Of a stretch of 64,000 nt of DNA, positions 12,835 to 25,185 are shown one piece after another. The translations under genes and the position numbers were made by a program. The first letter of the stretch is position 1. Every line of letters begins with the position of its first letter. The notes beneath the pieces are model-generated. The model had not been told where the DNA came from. It worked only from the letters and a program-made list of their open reading frames with translations, and searched no databases. The stretch is from Trichinella spiralis (taxonomy: Eukaryota > Nematoda > Enoplea > Trichinellida > Trichinellidae): the NCBI GenBank assembly GCA_000181795.3, contig CM012953.1:7488034-7552033 (forward strand), given 5' to 3'.

Positions 12835-15720
12835 ACTTTGATGTATGTTATTTTGAACAATTCACTTCTGATAACAAACAGTTTTGCTTTTATTAAATGC
12901 AAAATATTTTTCAACTACAGTATGAAATTGCACAAACAAGCAAATAGTTGGACAGTTTCATAAATTTTAAATCTTTAAAGTGTTAAATCTTTAAACAGTA
13001 ATATCATCTTGTAACAGGCATTTGTTCAATGACAACTTACCCAATCTAGTGAGTTCTATTATTGGCCAAAACTGCAATTATTGAACTCAGCAGCAGCGGA
13101 TTGTAAAACAAAGAGCAGCGTTGATTGGAGCAATTGCTAAAATTGACATGGCTAAAATTTTGTTTTATTGCTGTTATTGGAAGCAAAAATTAGCGTGAAG
13201 TGTTTAGTTCAGCGTTGTGATGTGCATCTAGCAATTATAATCTTCTCGTGCTATCAAGTATCATTTTTTGCAACAACAGTTTTAATATTCATGGTCTAAT
13301 AAAGTTTTAAATTTGTTAAAATACAAGAGCAAAGAATATGAATATGAACAATAAAAGGTCATGAGAAATCATCATAAGGGTAACCCATTTCAGTATAATT
13401 GACCATTTCAATGGAAAAGTGCAATCGTTCCATGCTTCAACTTTTCACTCTAGTTATCCTTCCCCATATGTTAAGTGGTGTGAATTGTTAAGCAGTATGA
13501 ATTAAAAGAGCTCATTTTTCATTTAAATAAAAAATACATATAGTGAAGCAAATACCTGAAGCAAATTTTTACAAATCGGCAAGAAAGCTTGACTCCGTGA
13601 TGAAAATCAAATGATGAAATTGAATGCTTGGTTAATAAAAAAAAACAAAAAAAACAATACCAATTTATTTTGTTGAGTCATTTTTAAAAGAAACAATGAG
13701 GCCAGATGTTTTGCAATGAATTCAGGTATTGAATGATTGTTTTACAAGCAATAATGACAGAGATTTATTCATTGCAAAATATAGCGCAAATCACTCAAAA
13801 TTTAAAATGCAGAAGTTTCGTAAACAAAAGGTAAATTACACTACATAAATTGATTATTTTATTTAAATGAAACAAATATTTCTTTTATTGCTCAACGTAT
13901 ACGAAGATGTTTATACGAAAAAAAAGTATATTCGCATATCAGCTTCGTAAAATATATGAGCTTTGAGATTTTTTTTCAAAACGTATGTTGAAAATAAAAT
14001 ATACACTTTGTGAATGCCAATTTTAAAAGTTTGAAATTTATAAAACAGCTAATGGACTTTTAAAATACTCTGCAAAATAAAATTATCAAAACAACGAACA
14101 ATATAGCCCATTTGAATTGTAGGCTAATTTTATTAGGCTTCAATCAAAATTAATCAAACCTGCAACTATAACTGTAGCTAGTCCTTTTTACTTTCTTGTG
14201 AGCGTGCAAAATGTGGTAAATGCAAAATTCAGCTACCTGATGGTGGTATTTAAAGTGAAAATATACGTGTGATTTTTGTGCATTTTTTATGCATCTTTCT
14301 GAAAACTAGTCATGTAGCGTCAGTCTGCTTTGAAAGATAACAAAGCAGATCTTGTATTGATGTCACTAATGAAAGCAAAAAATGTATATTTCTAAATGTG
14401 TTTACAGTTGCTTTCTGATTAATTTGTTTTGCCTTGCAAAATGAATAAAAGATGCTTCCAAAGGAACTTTCATTTCAAAAATTTTATAATTATCAAATGG
14501 TATAAGTCAGCTAAAAAAGTAACAGCTTTTAAAAGTATATATATAACTCTGATGAAAAAATAACATGAATTTTGCAAAGAGCATGAGTATATTTTTCCAC
14601 AGGATGAACATTTTATCCATATGGTTCCAGTGAATAAAAATTCTCTTTTTTATGATTTAATCCAAAAAATTAAAAATGCATGCATGCAAGCAATGCCCAT
14701 GCCATTACATTATCTCGAATTTTTCATCCACCTCTAATGTCTTTTATTTGTGATTAAGTCAGATGTTTTTAAATGCAGTAACTTTACTTTAAAATTTAAA
14801 CCTGACATTTCAATAGATCATCATGGTGGATAATACACACTTAACTGCAAATAATGTACATTTAAACTTTCAGAGTATGCAAAAATTTTACGACTAATTT
14901 AAAACGACGTTAAGTTGGAAAGCTTTAGCTTAACTACTTTGGATTTTTTTAAAACACGTTTGAAATTGCATTTGAGATTATTCATACGTAAACATACATA
15001 AAACTATATTGGTTTTTCTACTTTAAATTTTTTTTGCATTTTTAAATGATGATTAATCATGATCACTGAAATTTTTTTCAATCAATGCAAAAACGTAGCA
15101 GCTGATTGAAATATGAACCTTTTTCATTGTAAGAAATTTTACTGCCAGTTCTAAAAATCAAACAATCTTTGTCATTGTCAGAAACTGCTAACATCTTATC
15201 TATCTAATCAGTAAATTACTGAACATGGGTGTTTTTCAAATTCAACAAACAGAAATCTTAGAAAAATATTTTTGAAATTAAAAAAAATATTTTTTATAAT
15301 TTAACTTTAAAATATGTTTTTATGTTTCAATTCTCATTACTTAAATTCTTTATTATTATGTATTATTACTATTACATCACAGTTTATTCTTAAATTTTAA
15401 AATTTTTCAAAAAATAATTGTTAAGCTATTGAGTTATTAATGAAGTTAAGTTTTTAGTCTATATTGTAAATAAAGTGTTGTTTGCAATCACTTTATTGCC
15501 TCACTGTGATACTGTTTTGAAGTTACGATCTTACCTGCATATCAACAATTTTTAAAAATAAAAAAATGAGCATACTTGAAAGTGATATTTAAATGAAAGA
15601 TGAAGCATATTTAAATTTTATTATTCTTGTTTTATTTTTATTATTTCAAAAATTGTAAAAGTAGCAACAAAAACGTGACTGTGGCACAATTTTTGAAAAA
15701 ATTCTCGTCTTGCATTTCAG
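12835..15720. other. AT-rich intergenic region, nothing recognised
   Basis: No open frame here combines splice signals with recognisable protein features. I see only simple A/T-rich runs and isolated homopurine tracts. No tRNA, transposon ends or tandem arrays were noticed. Confidence 0.55.
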
Positions 15721-15723
15721 GTC

Positions 15724-16041
15724 ATGGCCTTTGAAAACTTTTCTGTTGCTGATATGGCCCCTGATGAAGTTTCTAACGCTTTTTTAACGTCAGTTCAATC
15801 TTATAAAAATTTAATCAATCTGTATCAGAATAAAAATGCTGCAAGTTTAAGCTTAAAAAATATATTTAAAAGTTCACCGCAATTTTATTTACCAATTTCA
15901 AAGCACGTGATTGAAAGAAATTTGTCACTCTTCTCAGCGATTCAAAATCATAATACTCATAATGTGCCGCTAATTTATGAAAACTTTTTTAAAAGGTTAT
16001 TCATGCTTTATAATTATGCTGTTACTTTTATTTTCATTTAA
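15724..16041 (+). CDS. Hypothetical protein, possibly leader-spliced (105 codons or a first exon)
   Basis: The ATG lies three bases after a good acceptor (gcatttcag, ending 15720), the arrangement seen at several solid starts in this window. The 105-codon frame has a balanced amino-acid make-up, with alternating hydrophobic and polar positions suggesting helices; the last 15 residues become hydrophobic. An aaaag|gttatt sequence near 15994 could be a donor, so the true reading may end earlier and continue in an unseen exon. No family was recognised. It is a plausible real gene but unproven. Confidence 0.4.
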   Translation: MAFENFSVADMAPDEVSNAFLTSVQSYKNLINLYQNKNAASLSLKNIFKSSPQFYLPISKHVIERNLSLFSAIQNHNTHNVPLIYENFFKRLFMLYNYAVTFIFI

Positions 16042-16880
16042 AATTATCAAGATGCTGGATTAATGTAAGACCTGCCTAATAAACTTTTGAAATGATAGCA
16101 TTAAGCATTTTATAAACGATAGTTCTTTTGAATTTTTTTTTGAACAATTTGCAATGAATTATATATTTGTTTTTATCAGTATGCATTTTAACAGATAGAA
16201 CTATATCAAATGAATTTGTTTTGATTTTCTATTAAAAAAGTTTTTTCTATAACAATATAAATGCCAAATTTATAAGAAGTATATTTAATTTCAGTTTAAT
16301 TTTCTTAGTTGTTTAAATGTTTAAAGATTTGCTAGAAAAATAAGCTGGATTTATTATTTCCTCAACAGTGCGCCAACTTTGTTCATTTTTAAATTCTGCT
16401 TACTAACAGTGAACTTAATATTGACTTTCATTTTATTAATTTGACTTCATTTCAGCAAAGCAGTTTGTAATCTTCAATTTATATTTGATTTATGCATATT
16501 GTATTGCATTTGTGTCCACTGTTACTGAAATAAGATAATTATTGATTAAACAGTTTTATTTACAAAGATTACGTTTTATGATAACATATTAAAAATAGCA
16601 AACTGCAGTGATAAGACTAAATATAATAGATTAATTATAATTATCATTTATTAGCATCATGTTTTATTTACAATTTTTACAATTGCTCATGTTTTGAATT
16701 TTCAAACACAAAATATGTACATATTTATATTTCTCTAGCATTACATTTTGTGGTTTTAAATGGATTTTAAATTAATATATCTTTGGATGAAAAATGTACC
16801 ATAATAAAACAAAACTTATGATTTGAGATAACACACAATGAAGCAAAGCAGTACAAAGTAAGTTTTATTTAAAAAAAACA
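16042..16880. other. Intergenic, probable 3' flank of the BPI-family gene
   Basis: AT-rich sequence with no supported exon. The minus-strand BPI-family gene ends at 16881, so its 3' UTR and polyadenylation signals should lie in the upper part of this stretch. Confidence 0.5.
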
Positions 16881-18587
16881 TTAAAATAACTGCTGCGTAA
16901 AGTCGGGTAATAAAGTAATCTTTTGATGCAATATTGTGTGGACAATTTTGTGCATTTCCGCTTTGCTGAAGTCGAAGTCTAAGTCAACCCAAATAGCTCC
17001 TGGTGTGTGAACAAGATTAACATTCTTCAAATGGAACATCTCAAAAGCTGGCAAAGCAAAACCCCTTTTCAAGAGATGGTTCAGTTTCTCTTCGATCACA
17101 CTACGAGATATTTCATTCAACATCTCCATCATCAAATCACCCAGTTCAATAATACCAACTGGGGAAATTTCCAATACTGGGATTTTTGCTTGACCAAAAA
17201 CATGATCTGACTTACTGTATAGCTTAAAGTTTGCTTCCATTTTTGCATTGGCAGTGAAAATGGAAATTTTTTCTTTTTCACCTTGAATACGTATTTCTAA
17301 CAAGCCTACCAATTTCAACTTGATATTCTCTGACTGAAAGTTAACCAGTGGAACTTTCAACGTAGAAAAGTAAATTTCCAACGAGTGATCTGGATATTCT
17401 TCAGCTACATTTGGCAAAAATGTTCCAAAACAAAAACCATCACATGTAGTTTGCAGAAAACTTTTCATATCAGGAAGCATCTGCGAATTCAACGTCACAT
17501 TCAACGCACCAATTTCGAATAAACTGTTCACAAATCCGCTGGCTACATATTCACTGAGTCCAATATAAAGCATCTTGTTTCCAGTCAGTTGTTTTGTTGG
17601 TATAAATTTTGCTTTTACATTGCTGCTTGCTTTGCCGTTGATCAGCACGTCACCTTTCAAGCCACTTTGCAGGTACAACACGCTGCCGCTGGATTTGACC
17701 ACCGGATTTCCAACCAGACCAGTATCGACAGCTATTTGACTGAATGCTTTGTCAAAGTGATTCACCAAAGCGTCGCTTTGGTCACCTTTGCCAGCAAAAT
17801 ATTTTCTACTGGACTTATTCCAAATTGACATCTTGTTCGAATGTGCTTGAAAATAGTTGGAAACTTCTTTTGGAATTCGTTCTCGCAGAAAATCGCATAA
17901 TCTGCTGTTGACGAATATTTTTAATTGGTTTTTGATCACGGATCGAGCAATATTGGAAAAGATGCGCAAACCTTTCACCTCGTCGACCAAAGTCACCACT
18001 TTGCGCATTGCAAACTGGCAATCGCCGACTTGCAAATTCAAATTTCCTTCACTATCAGACGAAAGCGACAAGCCAATGTTGAACCCAACGTTGGAAGCAA
18101 AAACGCTGAACGTCGCCTGACGCAGGCCAATCATATTCGAGGATACTGTAATTCGTAATGAGAAATCCAAATTTCGAACTTTCACTTTCAGTTGATCATT
18201 TAAATTTGGCTGCAACTCAACCGTGAAAGTTTCAGGAGAATGAAACGAAACCACACGTAGTTCTTCAACTTCAAAAGTGTGAATTAAAAGCACAGCACTC
18301 GGCAAGTGGTGTATCGAAAAATTTGGAAGTTCTTCGTTCAAAACTTTGTCAAGCGTTTGGACAATTTGGTTCAAGCCTGACGATGTTAGCTGCACCAATA
18401 TGCCCGGCTGACGGTGGACTTGCTGTTGAATTGGTTGGTTGACGTTGTTGAACATCATCTGAGATTGTTCAAATCTTGCGATTATCGGCAACTGTTCCCA
18501 ACGACGAAGAAATCGAAATGACGACACCAGTGGTACTAGCAACCATAATAATAATCTTAATTTTGTCGCTTTCTTTTTCATCATCAT
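16881..18587 (-). CDS. BPI/LBP/PLTP/CETP-family lipid-binding protein, intronless
   Basis: A 568-residue secreted protein of the family that includes bactericidal/permeability-increasing protein and LPS-binding protein. A Lys-rich start followed by a hydrophobic stretch (about residues 10-23) is a signal peptide. The first BPI barrel begins at PGILVQLTSSGLNQIV (residues 61-76). C190 and C231 match the conserved disulfide pair that is 40 residues apart in human BPI. The second barrel includes FCFGTFLP, DHSLEIYFSTL and LPAFEMFHLKNVNLV near the C-terminus, as in the family. Its role could be lipid transfer or binding of bacterial lipids; sequence alone does not decide. It has no introns, unlike most neighbours, and its base composition is GC-richer. 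The start at the first of three Met codons is conventional. Confidence 0.9.
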   Translation of the reverse strand: MMMKKKATKLRLLLWLLVPLVSSFRFLRRWEQLPIIARFEQSQMMFNNVNQPIQQQVHRQPGILVQLTSSGLNQIVQTLDKVLNEELPNFSIHHLPSAVLLIHTFEVEELRVVSFHSPETFTVELQPNLNDQLKVKVRNLDFSLRITVSSNMIGLRQATFSVFASNVGFNIGLSLSSDSEGNLNLQVGDCQFAMRKVVTLVDEVKGLRIFSNIARSVIKNQLKIFVNSRLCDFLRERIPKEVSNYFQAHSNKMSIWNKSSRKYFAGKGDQSDALVNHFDKAFSQIAVDTGLVGNPVVKSSGSVLYLQSGLKGDVLINGKASSNVKAKFIPTKQLTGNKMLYIGLSEYVASGFVNSLFEIGALNVTLNSQMLPDMKSFLQTTCDGFCFGTFLPNVAEEYPDHSLEIYFSTLKVPLVNFQSENIKLKLVGLLEIRIQGEKEKISIFTANAKMEANFKLYSKSDHVFGQAKIPVLEISPVGIIELGDLMMEMLNEISRSVIEEKLNHLLKRGFALPAFEMFHLKNVNLVHTPGAIWVDLDFDFSKAEMHKIVHTILHQKITLLPDFTQQLF

Positions 18588-20090
18588 TGATATTAGTTAA
18601 ACAAATTGGTTGAACAAAAAATTACTTGATTTCGACACCGCTTTCTAACAAAATAAAGAAACAGAAATAACAAATGCATAATAACACTATGTACGTAATA
18701 TAGATAAAAATTTTTCTACTTTTTTAAACTCAAACAACCTTGATCAACTTGTAATAAACAAGGAAAATTATATTACTCACCAAAGTAAGCATAAAAACTG
18801 AAAGTTCAAATTAATATAAAATATTATTTCCTTGTCAAAAAAATGTCAATTAAACGATTAAGTGTAATAAATATTGATTATTTTATTAATTATTATTGGT
18901 TGACTATTTAAAAAAAAGCATTATTTTACAGTAACCTTGTAATGTCTTCTTTTTAAAACAAGCAGTAATTTCCAAAGTTCAATACAGCATTTATACATAT
19001 TATAAAGTTTTTCTTACAAGACTTACTCTACTGAAACTTAAGGAAATACTAAACATAAATTTTTCTACTTTTAAATATAGTTTTATTAACTTATTCATTA
19101 TGCTTAGTATATTTTGCCATTAAGAATTTGAAGGATAAAAAGTTATCAGAAAACAGCTACAACACAACAAATTATAAAAAAATATTTTTGCATGAATATA
19201 TTTATAAATGTCAAAATGCATGCATTATAAATTAAATAAGTGTAATTTATCAATATACGTCTGGTTGTTTTAAACACGGCATGCGTAGAAATGTATTGCT
19301 TATAAGAAGGATTAGCAAAAAATAATGTTCATCTTACCTTACGTAATCAGTAAGATTTTCCTGTTCATTTGAAACAGTGATTCTTGAAAAAAAATATTTA
19401 ATGTTTTCAATGGTACAGATGGGTTTTCAACATGCTTCAAAGAAACTTTTTGAAATGTAATGCTTGAGGTTTTACTTAAGTAAAAAATGAAATCTTTTGC
19501 TCTCTTTTCTGGACTAGTTTACAGAAAGTAAACCTGCTTATTCTTTTTTATATCTGTGCTTTATGAGGAACTTTATACAATGGATGGAAAATGAAACTTG
19601 ATTGACCAGATGGCCATTCAACAAATTACAGCTTCCATGCTGAGCGCGCAGATTCATATGCAGACAAACAAACAAAGCATTATTTATCAATGGGAAAAAT
19701 ATTATCCATAGCATTTTATTTGCGTGAAAACAAATAAAGGTAATGAAACCAAATATTGACAGCATGTTTAACGAAAAACATAAAATAAAAAAAAGAAGAC
19801 ATTATTGGTGAAAATTTTACGATGCAACAATAAAATGGCAAATATATATATATATATATATATATATAGATATGTATGTATCTATAAAGGTTGAGTTATG
19901 TGGTAAAAAAAACTTTTAAAAATCAGCAGATGTTTGACATTTGAATTTATAATTTAATAATAAATGAGTGCACGTTTTCTAAATCATACCGACTGAATTA
20001 TTAAATGTTCATTGGGATTGTGCAGTTTCAGTTGGCCTAATCAAAAAGACACAGCAGTGATTGTGAACTTATTTTTAACTTATTTTCCAG
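18588..20090. other. Intergenic region with a (TA)n microsatellite
   Basis: AT-rich and without a supported gene. A (TA)n run spans about 19843-19868, followed by an imperfect tatg/tatc repeat. The first few hundred bases are the upstream region of the intronless BPI-family gene; no clear promoter motif was identified. Confidence 0.6.
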
Positions 20091-20264
20091 ATTGAAGTGT
20101 CGAATGAAAAGCGTGTTTTCTTAGCACTTTTGCAAGGACGTCAGAAATTTTGGAAAATTGTTCAATTTAAACGGCCCATTTTTGCCCAAGCCCCGTCTAC
20201 TGATAAGATGGGGCGCTTGTTTTCAAGTGGAATATTGAACACATCGGCATGTACTAGTTTCTGA
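20091..20264 (+). CDS. Possible terminal exon of an unrecognised + strand gene
   Basis: A strong acceptor (tattttccag, ending 20090) is followed by 57 open codons and a TGA at 20262-20264. The encoded text (KRVFLALLQGRQKFW...) has a protein-like mix of residues. No upstream exon was found on this strand, so the gene would have distant exons, or this may be a chance open frame. The opposite strand is also open here, and that reading looks less protein-like. Confidence 0.27.
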   Translation: MEVSNEKRVFLALLQGRQKFWKIVQFKRPIFAQAPSTDKMGRLFSSGILNTSACTSF

Positions 20265-20529
20265 TCACCACTGTCACACGTTGTATGCTTCATGTCAATT
20301 GTTGAACAGAACAAATGATGCATTGCATACAAGTGTGAAAATTTTCTAATCTTACAAAAAACATACATCCACATATCTTTTTTATTTTAATTTTTATCAA
20401 TAATTATAACTGTTCGTTCTTAATTCTCAAATTGCTAAATCGAACAAACAAATTGAAAAACAAGCAATATACTATTATAAAATTTTACTTCGTTTGAAAC
20501 ACACCAGAGAATGTTCCAAATAATTTAAA

Positions 20530-21009
20530 TTACCAAAAACGATCATTTTGCATCATCATCTTATTCAATTCTTCATCATCTTTGTACTTTTCTTCTTCTG
20601 GTAATTCATCTTCAATATCTGGACTGTAGTACACTTGAAGGGTATGGCGTACGGTAATTTTCGGTGGATATTTCCAAAAATGCGATGCATTTCCCTCAGT
20701 TATTCCAGGAGGTACGACAGCAAAATGAATTGACATAATGTCGTCACTAGGAATCCATGCAGGCTGTATCAGTTTTCTCAATTGCACGTTTGCAACTGTT
20801 ATCGCATTTGCTTCGACTATTCCGTACGGTGGTACAATGGACAGTTGATTAGGGCGAGGTGAGCAAAATTTGTAGGCAACTTTGTAGTTGGATTCATTAG
20901 CCAATTGAATTTCCGTATACCTGTCTCGTTTGTAAGACGGCTCAATAAGGACACCCTTCACTGATAATTTAACTGCAGACAAAATTTTACGTTCATCATA
21001 TTCGTCCAT
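20530..21009 (-). CDS. MSP-domain protein, 159 residues, intronless
   Basis: Small soluble protein with one major-sperm-protein (immunoglobulin-like) fold. Recognisable features are an N-terminal beta strand (VLIEPSYKRDRYTEIQLANES), YKVAYKFCSPRPNQLSIVPPYGIVE, the run of valine-rich strands after it, and a C-terminal acidic tail (DELPEEEKYKDDEE). This matches the MSP/VAP superfamily in length and motif order. There is no C-terminal membrane anchor, so it is unlikely to be a full VAP. Nematodes carry many such single-domain proteins in sperm motility and in signalling. The start at 21009 gives MDEYDERK before the domain. The exact subfamily is not resolved. Confidence 0.85.
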   Translation of the reverse strand: MDEYDERKILSAVKLSVKGVLIEPSYKRDRYTEIQLANESNYKVAYKFCSPRPNQLSIVPPYGIVEANAITVANVQLRKLIQPAWIPSDDIMSIHFAVVPPGITEGNASHFWKYPPKITVRHTLQVYYSPDIEDELPEEEKYKDDEELNKMMMQNDRFW

Positions 21010-22700
21010 GCTTTTTCAAACACTTTCAATATCCAATACGTTTGAGGAGCTAAGAAAAAATTTGAAATCATTTTATTTCTCCAATACATAGAAATAGGTT
21101 AAAATAAATTTCACGTTTTAAACAATGTTTAGCATTTGCATATTTTAAAGAATTCTGATATTATTGCCTATTTTCTCAACTGCATATGAACTTGTGCATA
21201 TACTTCTATATATACATATACATATACATATATATATGAGAGTATAAGCATATAGAATATATATACTTCTTATATATCAAACAACTGTTAAAATTGCTCG
21301 CGCAATATCCTTACTGAGACCTTTGTTGAGTTACATTCAAGATCTTTACTAACAATCAACTAACAACAACACACTTGCAATAGCTGACACAAACACAAAC
21401 TGATTACTACTCACAATTGTCTCTGGAGTTCTGTCGAGCTCATAGTATCTCTTAATAGACAGTCATGTGCAATTCTCATTTATCTCAAAATATACATTGT
21501 ATAACATGCGCTACATTTACAATGTGTGATTTTCTGATACGATGAATACTTATTCAACTGCCTTCAAAATTTGGCCAAGTAGACAAGACGCAAATTTTTC
21601 AGACTGATGTTGTTAAAATTTTCACAATACCGTAATCTAGATAAAATTTTATCACAAAGTGTAAAATGCTGTTACCGACTTATCTGAGTAGGTACCTCCA
21701 ATTCACAATTCTATATTTAATTTGGCGGCAATTCGTAATGACCTAATTACGTCGATCGTTACGAACTCTCTATTAGTTCGTTCGGGTAGCCAAGAGATGC
21801 TTCTCTCACGTCGTTCAACAGAGAATTGTTCGTCGAGCGCGTTAATTGAATGCAAATTATGAGGTGGATCTTTTTATTCTTGTAAAGCGCAAACACAATA
21901 CGATATCTCAACACTCAATGGCAATCTCACTCTATTTTTTTCACTACTTACTTACTGTAACTATACGTGATGATCAAGTTTTCAACTATTGTCTGTAACA
22001 AATGCTTTGAATTGAAAATGTTTCCACTCAATGATTGTAGTTGTAAAATCATCATAACTGGGCAAACAGTCAGAGCTGCGCTGCACATTGATCATGTTCA
22101 TTTTATCTCTGGTTATTGTTGTACAAGTTAGTGACAGGAACTTAGCAACTCAGTTCATAAGATGCTGTTATTGCTTTGACTGCGATCTGGAATTTACAGC
22201 TCAAAATCTTTTTTTTATCATTTTTAACGCTGGAAGCACATTTTGATTGACATTTTACTAAGTTTCATTTGCGTATAAATCTTGGATAATTTTTAAAGTG
22301 TTTTAAGAATGTATTCATTGAATCAAAATTTCTACTCTGCAGCATCAGTGAATTTAACTAATATTTTCACAAATACAGAGGTAGCATTTATTCAGAAGAA
22401 CAAAAATATTGTTAATTTACAATTTATACTTGAAAGTCATCTTAAAGAAAATTTACAATTAATTGTGATTATTGTTTAAATTTGTTTTGGATAACTGGAT
22501 TGAGAGGATAATTTTATAAAATTAAATTCAGAACATTGGAAACTAAATGAAACAGACTTTTCAAACTTTAGTCAGTTGTAGATCTGTATCACTAATGGAC
22601 AACGGATGAAAAAAACACATGTATTATCTCTGAGTAAAAGTCTCACTTGTAAGCACGTTCTTTATATGAGTTTTTTATTTATTTCGGTGAATGATTATAT
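21010..22700. other. Intergenic region upstream of the SARNP-like gene
   Basis: Contains an interrupted TA/CATA tract near 21195-21265. A less AT-rich patch at about 21735-21850 holds short inverted words (cgtaatgacctaattacg) and several TCG steps. No coding exon was recognised. Confidence 0.5.
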
Positions 22701-23148
22701 CATTATTTCAGAGTGCAGCTAGTTGGTGAGCTTTCGACCAGAGGAGAGTGTTTCTTTGTTTGTGTGTCTAGCACAAATCGAGAAACGCAACCGACCTCAA
22801 AGATAAGTGGTATGACATCAGCTAATATTGATTACGCTTATGCTGACCTCGCTGATCCATAAAATCTAAGAATTTATAGTAAGTGGCATATCATATTCCG
22901 TATCGTTTGTATCAGACAGTTACTGCAAAAACATAAATTGAAAATTTAAAAAGCTGTATGAAGTAATGTTGCGAAATATTAAATTTTAACTGTTAATTTT
23001 AATATAACAATTAAAAGTTTTAAGCATCTGAAAACAAACATTTGGCTACAAACAAGCATGAAATATTTGATAACCTTATTTTTTTTATATACAGTAGGAA
23101 CAAAGTACCATGTTCACATTGTAAGTTTTCATTGATTTATACTGGAGT

Positions 23149-25185
23149 ATGCCTAGTAAGTATTTTTTTTTGCTAATACATTTATGAATAAAGAAATCTG
23201 CGTATTTACAATTCCCATTCTTAGAATTTGTTTTAATATTTGCTCTTTCTGCTTTTATGTCAACTTTTAACTAAATCAGTATTTGTGTATTTATTTGAAG
23301 TAAATATTAGTTGAAATTATGTTCTCTTTTTATAAAGCAGATTTTGCTTCAGAAGTGTATTTGTAAAATTTTACTAATTGATAGATAGTCATTTTTATGC
23401 GGTTTGTTTTGGTTACTTCAAATGCATTTTCGGTTCAGTTTTCTGCATTTAGTTTTCGTTTTTTGATTTCTGATTTTTTAAATTAAAACTGTATTTATTT
23501 GAATATTTCAGTTAATTTATGCATTTATTTATGAGAACCGTTTTATGCACATGTTGTTTGCAGAGTATTGCAAACTGATTTATCAGTTGAATTGATAGTT
23601 AATTGTATGTAACAGTAACGTGAGAAAACTGTTGTTTTAATGATTAAAATTATTGATTTATCATTGTTTTTGATTTGGCATTTTAGGACCGCGTAAATCT
23701 GCAAAAGCAACTGCCAAAGTTGAAACTGTTAAAGTTCCACCAGATACTTCATGGGTAACGCAGTGATTGTTTATTTTATCGACGTTTCATTTGTATTTTA
23801 ATTGTTTAATATTTATATTGCTTCATAATAATTATTGTAATAGACTGAGAAGCCTGTGGAAGTGAAGGAGACCAAGAATTTGAAACCTGAAACACAGGAA
23901 AATTCCGGCAACGTGAATTTCGGCGAATGTACTGATACGTAAGTACATCCATAATTTTTATTCTCTTTCACTAATCTTAATGGGCACTACCCGCTGATTT
24001 ATATAAGTATATCGTAATTGCACTTACTCTCATAATATCTAATGTTAATTCAATACCTGATCTGAAATAGTTATCTTTTAGTTGGTGTCTGTAATTAAAA
24101 TAATTTATTTTAATTGAATTCCTTTAAAGCTTTTAAAGTCTTTATTTTCTTTAACTATAATATGTGTGATGTGTAAGAGAAGTACTTTTCATAATTTTAT
24201 TCTGTAGTGTTTCTTCGACATTGCCATGTGAAGAAGAATGTCCTGCAAAACCAACTACTACTGTCAAAGTTTCGGAATCAAGTAAAAATATGTTGACTGA
24301 AAAAGTTCGTCATCCAAGGGTATAATTACATATTCTTATTAAGAAATTGCACTTTACAAAAGTTTTAATCTGTAATGTACAATTTTTTAAATTCACATCA
24401 TTTATGTAAAAACTTTTTACGTTTACATTAAAACGAACTTTTTTATTTTTAAGATTGTTTGGTCCGAAGCAGGAAGTGAAAAGACGAAGTAATTTTTTTA
24501 CTGATTGTTCTTTGTTTTTTTAAATTAAAATTTGTTTTATTAAGAGAAGACACCCAATCAGTTTTGGAAAAACGAATTAAAAGATTCCGAATGGAAAACG
24601 TAAGCAATTCCAACACGTTTGCCGCTCCTGCTACTACCGTTGAAACGAAAAAAGTATATTTCTTCAATTTGATGATTATATGCATGTATTTAATTTTTAA
24701 AATGAAATGTTTTTAGGTTTCAGAAGATGATGAAAAATTGAGAAAACGAGCTGAACGATTTAAAGTCAATTATACGGTATGTTGGTTAATTTTTTGAAAT
24801 TGTATATAAATAATTTTAATGTGATTAAGTTTGCCACATTCGAAGACATAAAGAAATGTACTGTTTTGTTTTGTTTTTAGTGATTAGTTTTTTAATATAA
24901 AATCATCTTTATGTTAATGATATTAACGCAGTAGTTATTTTTAAATTGTGCATTAACGAATTTCATAAATAGAATTGTTTTTTGAGTGGTAATATTTTCT
25001 GTGATAGTAACGTGTATTATTTTTTAATTCACTTTGTAGATTCATAATATAGAAAAACTGAAATGAATGCAATTTGTTTATTTGTTTAGAGTCCAGTGCA
25101 CAGTAGAAGCGTGAAGACTGCTATAGATAATTTGGGCGATGAATTTACTAGGAAGGTGAATCGAATGGTTCGATTTAATACGTGA
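23149..25185 (+). CDS. SARNP/Tho1 C-terminus-like nuclear protein without a SAP domain
   Basis: Eight exons: 23149-23155, 23687-23754, 23844-23938, 24208-24319, 24454-24488, 24545-24653, 24717-24776, 25090-25185. They total 582 nt (193 residues) with matching phases. Two copies of a basic RNA-binding-type motif, EKRIKRFRMEN and LRKRAERFKVN, the second preceded by SEDDEK, match the repeated KRxERFG region of SARNP (CIP29), an mRNA-export factor linked to TREX. The N-terminus is a basic MPRPRKSAKATAK, and no SAP helix-extension-helix was found, so this may be a derived or partial homologue. The start relies on a 7-nt first exon (ATG CCT A, then gtaagt), which fits the frame exactly but should be checked. 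An earlier donor at 24600 would skip 18 codons. A possible 5' UTR exon lies at about 22710-22878 before a gtaagt donor. Confidence 0.65.
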
